Assembly (NCBI RefSeq): GCF_027533845.1
Contig: NZ_JAPZVN010000011.1
Coordinates: 124,001-188,000, forward strand
Reading direction: 5' to 3'
Source: Streptomyces sp. RPT161
Lineage (GTDB): Bacteria; Actinomycetota; Actinomycetes; Streptomycetales; Streptomycetaceae
DNA: 64,000 nt
The translations under genes were made by a program, and so were the position numbers. A model generated the notes under the pieces. That model saw only the letters and a program-made list of their open reading frames with translations, made no database searches and was not told the DNA's origin. Shown here piece after piece: positions 8,100 through 16,964 of this stretch (position 1 is the first letter of the stretch; each line of letters begins with the position of its first letter).

Positions 8100-8290
8100 T
8101 CAGCGGGCGACTTCCAGGTTTGTCAGCACCAGCAGGGCCCGCACCAGCGCGGTCGCCCACCTTGGATCCGCGCGGACCTTGCCCAGGACGCGCCAGTTCC
8201 TCAAGTGCGCGGAGCCGTGCTCTACCGGGGCGCGGAGGCCGGCCGCGCGGAGATGGGCGGTGAGTTCGTCGTGACGGCAGGCAACTCTCG
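8100..8290 (-). pseudogene. C-terminal remnant of an IS5-like (DDE) transposase
   Basis: The minus strand encodes an end typical of streptomycete IS5-family transposases: APVEHGSAHLRNWRVLGKV, then ATALVRALLVLTNLEVAR and a stop at 8100. Upstream of about 8290 the frame runs into unrelated sequence beside the flavin reductase start, so the N-terminal catalytic part is missing. No inverted repeats were found around it. It marks an old insertion site next to the lower-GC Tat protein gene. Confidence 0.75.
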
Positions 8291-8364
8291 GCGAATATCG
8301 CGACGAGGGGGCGGCCGTCGATCCGCGGCTATGGTGCGGGGCGTCGTCCTGGATACTGGGCGGT

Positions 8365-8979
8365 ATGCGCATCGACTTCGACCCCGCCGAGCTGGACCGG
8401 AACACCTTCTACCGGCTGCTGACCGCCACTGTCGTGCCCAGGCCGATCGCCTGGGTGTCGACCATGTCGGCGGACGGAACGGCCAACCTCGCCCCGCACT
8501 CGTTCTACACGATCGCCAGTGTGCAGCCGCCCATCGTGCAGTTCACGTCGGTGGGGCGGAAGGACTCGCTGCGCAACGTCGAGGAGACGGGGGAGTTCGT
8601 GGTGAACTTCGCCCCGGAGCAGATGTTCGAGCAGATCAACGCGACCGCGACGGATTTTCCTCGTGGGGTCAGTGAGTTTGATGAGGTCGGTGTGGCACGT
8701 GAGCCCAGTGTGCGGGTGAAGCCGCCGCGGGTCGCCGCGTCTCCGGTGGCGCTGGAGTGCGAGCTGCACAGCACGCTGCGGTTCGGTGACTCCACCGTGG
8801 TGTTCGGACGCGTGGTGCACGCCGCGGTGTCGGAGGCGGTGCTCAGCGACAGGCACCCCGAGGTGCGGGAGATGCGGCCGCTCAGCCGGCTCGGCAAGGA
8901 CGAGTGGGGGACGCTCGGCGACGTCCTGGAGATCTCGCGGATCCGCTACGCGGACTGGCCGGGCCGTATCGACGGCTGA
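8365..8979 (+). CDS. Flavin reductase family protein (FMN-binding split barrel)
   Basis: 204 residues. The split-barrel signature is clear: TATVVPRPIAWVSTMSADG, NLAPHSFYT, PPIVQFTSVG and ETGEFVVNF, then ECELHSTLRFGD...VFGRVVH. Members bind FMN and either reduce flavin with NAD(P)H or act as small oxidoreductases. Full length for the family. A GATACT hexamer at 8352-8357, 7 nt before the ATG, and the absence of a ribosome site suggest a leaderless transcript. The substrate is not predictable. Confidence 0.9.
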   Translation: MRIDFDPAELDRNTFYRLLTATVVPRPIAWVSTMSADGTANLAPHSFYTIASVQPPIVQFTSVGRKDSLRNVEETGEFVVNFAPEQMFEQINATATDFPRGVSEFDEVGVAREPSVRVKPPRVAASPVALECELHSTLRFGDSTVVFGRVVHAAVSEAVLSDRHPEVREMRPLSRLGKDEWGTLGDVLEISRIRYADWPGRIDG

Positions 8980-9013
8980 GTAAGGGGGTCGCCGGACCGG
9001 CGACAATGGTGTG

Positions 9014-9865
9014 ATGGACGAGGACGAGCGGGCACCGGTGTACCGGCAGGTGGACTTCGGCGCCGCCCGGCTGCTGCCGGATGTGGACCGGCCACGGGCG
9101 TGGCTGCTCACGGTGGACGGCGCACCGCAGTCGTATGTCGACCTGGACGACCCGGAGTACCTGGAGTTCGAGTACGTCCGGCGGCTCGGTCACGCGCTGG
9201 ACGCCGCCGCGGCGCCGGGGCGTGCGCTGGATGTGGTGCATCTGGGCGGCGGCGCGTTGACGCTGCCGCGGTACGTGGCCGCGACCCGGCCGGGCTCCCG
9301 GCAACAGGTCGTGGAGGCCGACCACCGCCTCGTCCAACTCGTCGCGGACGTGCTGCCGTTGGCGGCGGATTCCGGTATCGAGGTGCACACCCGCGACGCC
9401 CGCGGCTGGCTGGAGCAGGCTCCGAGCGGGTCGGTGGACGTGCTGGTGGCCGATGTGTTCGGCGGCTCGCGGGTGCCGGCGCACCTGACGTCGGTGGAGT
9501 ACGTACGCGCCGCGGCCCGGGTGCTGCGGCCGGACGGACTGTATCTGGCCAACCTCGCCGACGGGGCGCCGTTCGACTTCCTGCGGTCGCAGATCGCCAC
9601 CGCGGCGGCGGTCTTCCCGCAGACATGCCTGGTGGCCGAACCCTCGGTGCTGCGTGGGCGGCGGTTCGGCAACGCCGTACTGGTGGCGGGCGCGCGGGAT
9701 CTGCCGATCCCGTACCTCGCACGGCGGGTGGCCGCCGACGTCTTCCCCGCCAGGGTCGAACACGGTGCCGCGCTAAGGGAGTTGGCGGGCGACGCGCGTC
9801 CGGTGGGAGACACCGACGCGGTGCCCTCGCCGCGTCCACCGGACGGCGCCTTCAGCCTGGGGTGA
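9014..9865 (+). CDS. Spermidine-synthase-fold protein (class I methyltransferase fold)
   Basis: 283 residues from ATG 9014 (a GTG at 9011 is in frame). It has the spermine/spermidine synthase layout: VVHLGGGALTLPRYVAA for the nucleotide-binding loop, VEADHRLVQLV, HTRDARGWL and DVLVADVFGG. Many bacterial members are not true aminopropyltransferases, and the canonical polyamine-site segments are not clear here, so the substrate is unknown. GACAAT at 9002-9007, 6 nt upstream, again suggests a leaderless message. Convergent with the membrane protein gene 9875-10954. Confidence 0.8.
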   Translation: MDEDERAPVYRQVDFGAARLLPDVDRPRAWLLTVDGAPQSYVDLDDPEYLEFEYVRRLGHALDAAAAPGRALDVVHLGGGALTLPRYVAATRPGSRQQVVEADHRLVQLVADVLPLAADSGIEVHTRDARGWLEQAPSGSVDVLVADVFGGSRVPAHLTSVEYVRAAARVLRPDGLYLANLADGAPFDFLRSQIATAAAVFPQTCLVAEPSVLRGRRFGNAVLVAGARDLPIPYLARRVAADVFPARVEHGAALRELAGDARPVGDTDAVPSPRPPDGAFSLG

Positions 9866-9874
9866 GCCTCCGGC

Positions 9875-10954
9875 TCACGGGATCTGCCGGATGCTGCCTT
9901 CGATCGTCTTGATGGTCTGCGAAGGGACCTCTGAGGGCACACCGGTGCTGGTGTACAGCACGAACACCGTGAGCTGACTGTTGTGGCCGACCCAGGCGAT
10001 GGCGTAGGCAGCGCCGTCGGTGGCGCACTGGTTGGTCTTGGGGACGTTGGTCTCCGTGGCGGAGGCCAGGTAGCCGTTGATGCCGTGCGAGTTGGAGAAC
10101 GGTGTGGCAGAAGTGGACTTCAGGGTGCCCTTCTGCTTGCTCTTCATGTCGTTGAAGCCGTAGTACGCCCAGGCCTGGGCCTGGTTCTCGGCCGCGTCCT
10201 GCACGCTCTTGGCGCCCTCGGCTCCCTTGGTGCCCGCGGCGGCCGCGTTGGTGTTGCCGCCGCAGTAGTTCTCCTTGTAGATGGCGGGGGCGCCCATGCC
10301 GACCGCCGGATTGCCCTTCTCGTCCTCGAAGCCGATGAGCACGTCCTGCTGCTTCACCGTCCAGCCCTGCGGCACGTCGAAGGCGACCTTGCGGTCGGCG
10401 CGCACCACGGCCTGCCAACCCGGTACCACCGGCTGGACGTTGGAGCCGTCGCCGCGCGGTCCCGCCTCCGGCGGCGCGCTGGGCGCCGCGTTCGAGGGCG
10501 CTGCGCTGACTGCGGCGGACGGCGTGGGCGAGGCCGCGTTCGTCGTCGTATCGCCTCCGCCGTCGCGCAGCCCCATGGCGACGCCCACGCCCGCGGCGAT
10601 CAGCACGACCGCGGCGGCGACCGCTATGCCGATCGTGGTGCGCCGCCGGTTGGGCGGCTGCGGCGGAAGGGTTGGCGGCCCGGGCTGCTGCCACTGCGGC
10701 GGCACCTGCCCGAAGCCGGGCGGCTGTTGCTCGTACCCGAACGCCTGCGGCGGAGGGTACGGAGGCTGGCCGGGCCCCGCGGCGGTGGGCTGGCCGAACG
10801 CCGGGGGCTGGCCGCCGGGCGGGGGTCCGAAGCCGCTCGGAGGCCCGAAGGCGCCCGCTTGCCCATGACCGGGCTGCTGCCCACCGGACCGGGCGTCGGC
10901 GGGTGCTCCCTGCGGATCCGGCTGTCCGCCGGGCTGTTGTTCTCCAGGCCACAT
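9875..10954 (-). CDS. Single-pass membrane protein with Gly/Pro/Gln-rich N-terminus, unknown function
   Basis: 359 residues from ATG 10954 (MWPGEQQ). Residues 1-105 are cytoplasmic low-complexity Gly/Pro/Gln/Phe repeats, a basic RRR precedes one membrane helix at about 107-129, then a Thr/Ser/Ala/Pro linker and a folded outside domain from about 175 (QPVVPGWQAV...FDVPQGWTV ... GSIRQIP) with two Cys, YCGG and NQCA, that may pair. This is a common streptomycete architecture; the outside domain may be the one called DUF8017. No enzymatic motif is visible. Confidence 0.8.
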   Translation of the reverse strand: MWPGEQQPGGQPDPQGAPADARSGGQQPGHGQAGAFGPPSGFGPPPGGQPPAFGQPTAAGPGQPPYPPPQAFGYEQQPPGFGQVPPQWQQPGPPTLPPQPPNRRRTTIGIAVAAAVVLIAAGVGVAMGLRDGGGDTTTNAASPTPSAAVSAAPSNAAPSAPPEAGPRGDGSNVQPVVPGWQAVVRADRKVAFDVPQGWTVKQQDVLIGFEDEKGNPAVGMGAPAIYKENYCGGNTNAAAAGTKGAEGAKSVQDAAENQAQAWAYYGFNDMKSKQKGTLKSTSATPFSNSHGINGYLASATETNVPKTNQCATDGAAYAIAWVGHNSQLTVFVLYTSTGVPSEVPSQTIKTIEGSIRQIP

Positions 10955-11274
10955 GGCCAGCAACGATACGGGTCGGGTCGACCGTGGACCATGCCAGGCC
11001 CGGTTTCGCACCACCGTGCGCCGGGGGAGCGCGAATCGGGGGCGTTGGAGGCTGTGGCGCAGGGCACGGTCGGGCGGTGCTACCGGCTGGTAGCGTCCGG
11101 GCGCGTCTTAGGCATTGCCGAAGCGGCGACATGCTGAGCGTCGCCGTTCCCGTGCTCTGCACCCTTAACTTGGGGCTCGCGCCTCCCACGTTCGAGCTCG
11201 ACGGCTCCATGGGGCTGGCCGCGTGCCGCGAACAGGTATGGCCAGTGATGCTACTGATGGGTAACATTGCGGCC

Positions 11275-11727
11275 ATGACCGTTGAGAACACGTCGATTGG
11301 CGAGATGCTCGCCGCCACGGTGCCGATGGTGCGCACCCTGAACCTGGAGTTCCTGGAGGTCACTCCGGAACGTGCCGTGCTCCGGCTCCCCGACCAGCCG
11401 GAGTACCACAACCACATCGCTGGGCCGCATGCGGGCGCCATGTTCACGTTGGCTGAGTCCGCCAGCGGCGCCATCGTCCTCGCCGCCTTCGGAGACCAGC
11501 TCTCGCGCGCCGTTCCGCTGGCGGTGCGGGCCGAGATCGGCTACAAGAAGCTCGCCATGGGGCCGGTCACAGCCACGGCCACGCTGGGACGCCCGATCGC
11601 CGAGGTCATCGCGGAACTCGACGCGGGCCAGCGCCCGGAGTTCCCGGTGAGCATCGCCATCCAGCGCGAGGACGAGGCGGTCACGGGGGAGATGACGGTG
11701 GTGTGGACTCTCCGTCCCAACAGCTGA
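11275..11727 (+). CDS. Hotdog-fold thioesterase-like protein (DUF4442 type)
   Basis: 150 residues from ATG 11275. Hotdog features: RAVLRLPDQPEYHNHIAGPHAGAMFTLAE, with the usual GxxHAGAMFTLAES helix, then YKKLAMGPVTATATL and a final strand ending MTVVWTLR. Members are acyl-CoA thioesterases or uncharacterised acyl-binding proteins. No long conserved neighbourhood. The 320 bp upstream (10955-11274), shared with the divergent membrane protein gene, holds no gene I can support. Confidence 0.85.
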   Translation: MTVENTSIGEMLAATVPMVRTLNLEFLEVTPERAVLRLPDQPEYHNHIAGPHAGAMFTLAESASGAIVLAAFGDQLSRAVPLAVRAEIGYKKLAMGPVTATATLGRPIAEVIAELDAGQRPEFPVSIAIQREDEAVTGEMTVVWTLRPNS

Positions 11728-12448
11728 GTTGAGGTAGCGAAGCCGAGAGGATCGCGGGCTCCAGGCTTTCGGACGGCAACGGCGAGGGGCGTCCGAGCGT
11801 CGGATGCCCCGTCGCCCTAGGCGAAGGGGCCGATGCCGACGCTGCGCCTCAGATTCGCGAACTCACCACGCGCCCAGGCGCCTGGGTTGTGTGACGAGTG
11901 TGGCGCTGCCAACTTCGCGCATACGGCACTTGTGACCGCCGCAGGCAGCGGCAGCCGTAGCAGTGTGTGCGGTCGGTGCGTCGGGAGACGAACACTGCCA
12001 GGGCGGATGATGCACGTGTGCTGGCGCGGTCGGCTAACTCCCGTATCACCGCCCTGAGTTGTGAGGTCAAGCGGTGCGTGCGGCGCTCGCTCGTCTGGCA
12101 GTTTCAGCATCTGGGCCACATCACCCCGCGCACCCGGCGACCGAAGCCACAGCCGAGCCCTGCCCCGGTTTCCGCCCCCGTCGCAGCCGTTGCCCGGTAA
12201 GAACGCGCGCCCGCGCCGACGACGATCACGCTGCTGGCGCGGTGAGCAGTCGGTCGGGTGACAACACCCCCGCTCGCGGGCTGCTGTGGAGCCGCCTGCT
12301 CCGTATGTGACGGTTTCCGGGGAGGGAGCGAACCTCGGGTTCAATGGGACTGTTTCCTGCTGGAGGAGGTGGAGGACGCACCGGGGTTCGATGGGCCGGT
12401 GAAGGCCGGTCGGGTCGGTGACGCGGTACGGGAACTGCCCCGGACCTT
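11728..12448. other. 720-bp stretch without a supported gene
   Basis: Open frames exist on both strands but none has family features, a good start or third-position bias in a consistent frame. Short Arg-rich helical fragments on the minus strand (about 11960-12070) could be decayed coding sequence. It leads into a WD40 gene remnant, so this is probably a deletion scar. Confidence 0.5.
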
Positions 12449-12829
12449 GTGATGACCTGCGCACCGGAAATATCTCCGCCGCTCAGCGGCCAGGACAGTG
12501 CCACCGCCGTCTCACCCGACGGTCGGCTGTTCGCCACGGTGCACCAATCCGGCACCGGCTACCAGGTCAAGGTGTGGGACAGGTGCACCGGGTCCGAGCT
12601 GGGCGTCCCGCTCACGACGCCCGATCACGACACTTTCGACGAGATCCTCGCGCTCACGTTCAGCCCGGACGGCTCGACGTTGACCGGTGTGGACAAGGAC
12701 GGCCGGTTCTTCACCTACACCATGGCACCTGCGCGGCTGATCCGAGAGCCTTGCACCGAGTCGGGCGGCCTGACAAAGCAGGAATGGCAGGCCCACATCC
12801 CGGACGGCCCCTACCTCAAAACATGCTGA
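12449..12829 (+). pseudogene. C-terminal remnant of a WD40-repeat protein
   Basis: The 126 codons hold about two WD40 blades: TAVSPDGRLFATV...VKVWDRCTGSELG and LALTFSPDGSTLTGVDKDG, then the ending LTKQEWQAHIPDGPY-KTC found at the C-terminus of long actinobacterial kinase or NACHT-type WD40 proteins. The N-terminal domain and remaining blades are absent and there is no clear ribosome site, so this is a fragment. It might still be translated as a short protein. Confidence 0.65.
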
Positions 12830-13070
12830 GCGAGTATCACGCCCTTCGTACTCGCTCCGGAATCGGCATGGGCTTCGCCCTGAAGGCGGGCGCCACGCGG
12901 CCAGCTCACCCGCGAAGGCGGCGCCCCCACCGGCGAGGTGGCCGCACGGCGCCGTACCCGTAGTGCCCCGCACGCCGGGGCGGATGGGCGTGTTCCTGAC
13001 AGGGATACGATCGTGTCGCCGGTGCGTCCTCAGGGATGTACGGCACCGTTTCACGATTCCGAGGAGCAAC

Positions 13071-13253
13071 GTGTACCGCCTGAAGACCGCGCTGTCCGTC
13101 ACCGTGCTGGCCGCCACGGCCCTGCTCGCGACCGGATGCGGTACCCACCACCGCACGGTCGTCCACCATGTCGTGGTGCACCAACCGGTCGTCCACCACA
13201 CCGTCGTTCACCACACGGTGGTGCACCACACCACCGTGGTGCACCACCACTGA
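13071..13253 (+). CDS. Tiny His-rich lipoprotein with VVHH repeats
   Basis: 60 residues from GTG 13071, preceded by GAGGAG at 13061-13066. The N-terminus is a lipoprotein signal: MYRLKTALS, a hydrophobic core and lipobox LLATGC with Cys23. The mature part is 38 residues of which 14 are His, arranged as HH pairs every 5 residues inside Val/Thr (VVHHT, VVHHTT), ending HHH. A repeated HH in an extended strand would place His on one face, suited to zinc, nickel, copper or haem binding. I know no named family. A strong hairpin terminator follows 14 bp after the stop. Confidence 0.75.
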   Translation: MYRLKTALSVTVLAATALLATGCGTHHRTVVHHVVVHQPVVHHTVVHHTVVHHTTVVHHH

Positions 13254-13266
13254 GTCCGGCGGTGGC

Positions 13267-13316
13267 AGCACGGCGAGGCCCCGCGCCCTCACCTGGGCGC
13301 GGGGCCTCGCCGTGCT
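13267..13316. terminator. 22-bp perfect hairpin, bidirectional terminator
   Basis: AGCACGGCGAGGCCCCGCGC... at 13267-13288 pairs perfectly with 13295-13316 across a 6-nt loop, followed on the plus strand by GTTT. It lies between two convergent genes for His-rich exported proteins and can end transcription from both sides. Confidence 0.9.
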
Positions 13317-13388
13317 GTTTCCGGTCACTCGGCCCCTGAGGGGCCGCTGCTGAGCCAGGGGTGGAACGTGGGCCGTGGCGGCCGGTCG

Positions 13389-13679
13389 TCAGGAGGCGGG
13401 GCCGTAGTAGTTGCCCGGCCCGGTCACGCCGTTGCCCAGCTCCGCACCGCCCTTCTTGTAGGCGTCGGCCACGTGCTCGTCGTCGACGTAGTCGAGGCCC
13501 TTGTTCCAGTACTTGGCGGCGTCGTGCAGGTAGGCCCCGTTGGACCAGGCGTGGTGGTGGTCGCCGTGCTGGTTGTCGTGGTCGTGCTGGTTGTGGGCGC
13601 TGGCGAGCCCGGCGGCGCCCAGCACGAGCATGGCGGCGGCGCCGACGGTGGCGGCGAGACGGGGCAGGGTTCGGGACAC
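13389..13679 (-). CDS. Small secreted His-rich protein
   Basis: 96 residues from GTG 13679 with GGAGG six bases before it. A signal peptide (VSRTLPRLAAT, hydrophobic core, cut after GLASA) is followed by a mature N-terminus crowded with His, Asp, Asn and Gln (HNQHDHDNQHGDHHH), then a helical-looking region (LHDAAKYWNKGLDYVDD, VADAYKKGGAELG) ending in Gly/Tyr/Pro. The acidic His cluster suggests metal binding. It is convergent with the VVHH lipoprotein gene and shares its terminator. No named family is recognised. Confidence 0.8.
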   Translation of the reverse strand: MSRTLPRLAATVGAAAMLVLGAAGLASAHNQHDHDNQHGDHHHAWSNGAYLHDAAKYWNKGLDYVDDEHVADAYKKGGAELGNGVTGPGNYYGPAS

Positions 13680-13897
13680 GAATGCCTCCAGAGCTGTGGA
13701 CGTCCGCCACTTGCCAGTGGCGGTGAGTGTCGTACGCCCGTGTCTGTGACCACTACGGAGAAGGCATATGCCGGGATTCGTGCGCATTCATTCTGATGGC
13801 GGTCTTCGATTGGCCCGGTCGGAGTGCCGGACGTATGGTGCCCCTCCTCTAGGCTGTTGCCCGCCAGGGGACGGGTGAGCGAGGGGACGGTGGATCC

Positions 13898-15442
13898 GTG
13901 GCTACGGCGGGGGAGACGGGTGGTGACCTCACCGGCGCACTGCTGGGCGGTCGCTACCGGGTGACCGGCGAGATCGGCCGGGGCGGCATGGGCGTCGTCT
14001 GCCGTGCCAGGGACGAGGTCCTGGGCCGCGAGGTCGCGGTGAAGGTACTGCGGGCCTACACGGACGCCTCGGCACCGGAGTTGGACGATCTGCGGGTACG
14101 CATGCAGCGCGAGGCGCGGGCCGCCGCCCGCATCCGGCACTCAGGTGTGATCACCGTGCACGACGTGATCGAGCAGGACGGCCGCCCGGTCATCGTTATG
14201 GAACTGGTCGACGGACCGTCACTTGACGATGTGCTGGGCGAGCGCGGCCCGATGGACCCGCGGGAGGCGGCGGGCATCGGCGCCAAGGTGCTGGACGCGC
14301 TGGACGCGGCGCACCGGGCCGGGGTGCTGCACCGGGACGTCAAGCCCGGCAACGTGCTGCTGGAGCGCGGCGGCCGGGTGGTGCTCACCGACTTCGGCAT
14401 CGCCAGCATGGAGGCGCCGGGCGACGAGGCGGCCACCAAGCTGACCCGCGGCGGCGAACTGGTCGGCTCGCTGGACTTCATGGCACCGGAGCGGGCCCAG
14501 GGGCAGCAGCCGGGGCCGGCGTCGGACATCTGGTCGCTGGGCATGACGTTGTACGCGGCCGTGGAGGGCGCGTCGCCGTTCCGCCGCTCATCCGTGTACT
14601 CGACGCTGACCGCCATCGTCACCGAGGAGTTGCCGGAGCCGCGCCGAGCCGGTCCGCTGGCCCCCGTGCTGCGGGCGCTGATGCACAAGGACCCGGCGGT
14701 CCGGCCCTCCGCCGCGCAGGCCCGGGAGATGCTCCAGGCCGTGGCGGCCGGAACCGAAACGCTGGTCACGCGGGCGCAACCGCCACTGACGCAGCAGCCG
14801 GAACCGCTGGTGAGCCCGCAGGGCGGCCGGCCCACGGAGCGGCGGCACGGACGGGCGCTGCTGGCCGCGGCAGCGGCCGTCGTCGTACTGGCCGCGGGCG
14901 GCGTCGCCTACGCGCTCACCTCCGGCGACAGCGGCAACGGCACCGCCGCCGCTCCCCAACAGGGCGCCGCCGCGCCCTCGTTGGACACCTCGACCGACGG
15001 CACGACGCGGCCGGGACAGGGCGGCCACCGAGTACGGGGCGAGGAGCCACCCGGCTCGTCCCACAAGCCGGGCCACGGCAAGCACGAGGGCGGCCGTCCG
15101 ACCAACGGCACCGGGTCGGCCACGCCCCCGGGTTCGTACAAGGGCGACGGCCCGCCGCCCCCGCCGTGTACGCCCGCCGGTGCCGGCAGGTACAACTGCA
15201 CGACCTGGCACGGCGCGGCGACGTACAACCAGGGCGGGGCGCGGGTGGGCACGCTGCACGCGGGCACCAACTCCTTCTACTGCCAGGCCGATCTGGGCCG
15301 CCGGGAGACCAGCGGCCGGTGGACGAACACATGGTGGGCGAGGACCGACGACGACAGCGGCAACACGAATGTGTACGTGAGCGACGTCTACCTCAAGGGC
15401 GGCGCCAACGACCAGCCGGTACCCGGACTGCCCACCTGCTGA
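13898..15442 (+). CDS. Receptor-type Ser/Thr protein kinase (PknB-like)
   Basis: 514 residues. The Hanks kinase domain at about residues 12-280 has the glycine loop GEIGRGGMGVV, the catalytic Lys in VAVKVL, HRDVKPGNVLL, DFGIA and the activation-loop end SLDFMAPE, so it should be active. A membrane helix at about 321-343 leads to a long Gly/Thr/Pro linker and a Cys-containing outside domain (CTTWHGAATY ... CQADLG ... TC) from about 420, which resembles a small SH3-like sensor rather than PASTA repeats. The GTG start has GAGGGG upstream. Confidence 0.95.
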   Translation: MATAGETGGDLTGALLGGRYRVTGEIGRGGMGVVCRARDEVLGREVAVKVLRAYTDASAPELDDLRVRMQREARAAARIRHSGVITVHDVIEQDGRPVIVMELVDGPSLDDVLGERGPMDPREAAGIGAKVLDALDAAHRAGVLHRDVKPGNVLLERGGRVVLTDFGIASMEAPGDEAATKLTRGGELVGSLDFMAPERAQGQQPGPASDIWSLGMTLYAAVEGASPFRRSSVYSTLTAIVTEELPEPRRAGPLAPVLRALMHKDPAVRPSAAQAREMLQAVAAGTETLVTRAQPPLTQQPEPLVSPQGGRPTERRHGRALLAAAAAVVVLAAGGVAYALTSGDSGNGTAAAPQQGAAAPSLDTSTDGTTRPGQGGHRVRGEEPPGSSHKPGHGKHEGGRPTNGTGSATPPGSYKGDGPPPPPCTPAGAGRYNCTTWHGAATYNQGGARVGTLHAGTNSFYCQADLGRRETSGRWTNTWWARTDDDSGNTNVYVSDVYLKGGANDQPVPGLPTC

Positions 15443-15447
15443 CGGCA

Positions 15448-16851
15448 CTACGCGCGGCGGCCGGGCGCCGTCACCGCCGCCGTGGCCGCGGCCAGCACGA
15501 ACCCGGTGGCGGCCAGCAGCGCCGACAGATGGATCCCCGGGATCAGGTGGGCCGCCGACAGGCTGCCGAAGAGGGCCACCCCGAGCGCGCTGCCGAGTTG
15601 CCGGGCGGCGTTGAGTAGCGCGGCGGCCGTACCGCCGCGTTCGCTGGGCGCCGACTCCATCACGGCGGTCGTGGCGGCGGGCATGGCGAAGGAGGTGCCC
15701 AGCCCCGCCAGGGCCATCGGCGCCACCAGCACCGGGTACGGGGTGTCCGGCGCGGCCAGCAGCCAACCGGCCAGGCCCACCGCGCCCGCCAGCAGACCCG
15801 CCACCATGGGGGCCCGCGGTCCGGTACGGGCGGCCAGCCGTCCGGAGGCGAACGACGACACGGTCATCACCACGAACATCGGCAGCAGCGCCAGCCCGGC
15901 GGTCAACGGGCCGTAGCCGCGCTGCCGTTGGAAGTAGAGCGTGGCGAGGAACAGCAGCCCGTAGAAGCCGAGGTTCAGCAGCAGGCCGACGGTCGCGCCA
16001 CCGGCCAGACCCCGCCGCTGTGCCCGGCTCGACCGAACCGCGGCATCCACCGGGCGGCGCAGCAGCACCGTGCAGGCCGCGCCCGCCGCGACGGCACCGC
16101 CGAGGCAGCCGACGATCAGCGGATCGGCCCAACCCCGGGTGCCGCCCTCGTTCAGTGCCGTGGTCAGCGCGGCCAGCGCCGCGACGCCCAGCAGTTGTGC
16201 GGGCAGCCGCAGCCGCGCGCCCCGGTGCGGCCGCGGCGCCGGAACGCAGCGCACGGTGAGCGCGGTCGCCAGCAACCCGAAGGGGAGGTTGACCAGGAAG
16301 ACCGCGCGCCAGTTGATCGCCCACACGGCCAGGCCGCCGATCACCGGGCCCGCCGCCGCGCCGAGGCCGGACACCGCGCCCCACACCCCGAACGCCCTTG
16401 CGCGGGCTGCCGGTTCGGGATACGCCGCCCGTAGCAGTGCCAGCGACGCCGGGACCATCAGCGCCGCGCCGGCGCCCTGGAGCAGGCGCGCCATGATCAG
16501 CTGTCCGCCGGTGGTCGCCGCGCCGCACGCTACCGAGGCCACCGTGAACACCGCGAGCCCGGCGAGGAAGGCACGGCGGTGGCCGAACCTGTCGCCCAGC
16601 GCACCGCACAGCAGCAGCAGGCAGGCGAACACCAGGGTGTAGCCGTCCACCACCCACTGCAGCGCCGAGGCACTGGTGTGCAGCGCGCCGCCGAGGACCG
16701 GGACGGCCACGGTGACCACGGTGACATCGAGGATGACCATGAAGAAGCCGAGGGACACCGCGAGCAGCGGCAGCCAGGAGCGCCCAGGTGCGGCCCGTGC
16801 GGCGCGGGCCGACTGGTCGGAGGCGGTGGTGAGTTGGTCGGTGGAGGCCAT
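15448..16851 (-). CDS. MFS drug exporter, DHA2 (14-helix) type
   Basis: 467 residues and about 14 hydrophobic segments. The DHA2 signatures are present: motif D1 in LDVTVVTVAVP, motif A in GALGDRFGHRR, and the antiporter motif C segment GAVSGLGAAAGPVIGG. It likely exports a drug or metabolite by proton antiport. It ends a few bases from the convergent kinase gene and starts 113 bp from the divergent ArsR-type regulator, a usual regulator-exporter pairing. Confidence 0.93.
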   Translation of the reverse strand: MASTDQLTTASDQSARAARAAPGRSWLPLLAVSLGFFMVILDVTVVTVAVPVLGGALHTSASALQWVVDGYTLVFACLLLLCGALGDRFGHRRAFLAGLAVFTVASVACGAATTGGQLIMARLLQGAGAALMVPASLALLRAAYPEPAARARAFGVWGAVSGLGAAAGPVIGGLAVWAINWRAVFLVNLPFGLLATALTVRCVPAPRPHRGARLRLPAQLLGVAALAALTTALNEGGTRGWADPLIVGCLGGAVAAGAACTVLLRRPVDAAVRSSRAQRRGLAGGATVGLLLNLGFYGLLFLATLYFQRQRGYGPLTAGLALLPMFVVMTVSSFASGRLAARTGPRAPMVAGLLAGAVGLAGWLLAAPDTPYPVLVAPMALAGLGTSFAMPAATTAVMESAPSERGGTAAALLNAARQLGSALGVALFGSLSAAHLIPGIHLSALLAATGFVLAAATAAVTAPGRRA

Positions 16852-16964
16852 GTGTCCACCCTCGTGCCGAAACCCTTCGGCGGTCGGCGAAGCATGGACG
16901 CCCGGCTTCCCGGCACGCTTCGGTGCGGGGCGAAATGTGTGCCGCCTACGCTGGAGGCATGCAG

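Noticed and set aside
11817-12464. 215-codon minus-strand ORF in the 11.7-12.4 kb gap
   Set aside because: No recognisable domain, poor start context and low-complexity Arg/Pro; more like decayed sequence.
13071-13253. VVHH repeats as a CRISPR or DNA satellite
   Set aside because: The repeat is at codon level with synonymous changes and lies in a lipoprotein frame with a good signal peptide.
15448-16657. Other-frame minus-strand ORF (14588-16657) over the MFS and kinase genes
   Set aside because: It covers the MFS gene in the wrong frame and the kinase on the opposite strand; no features.
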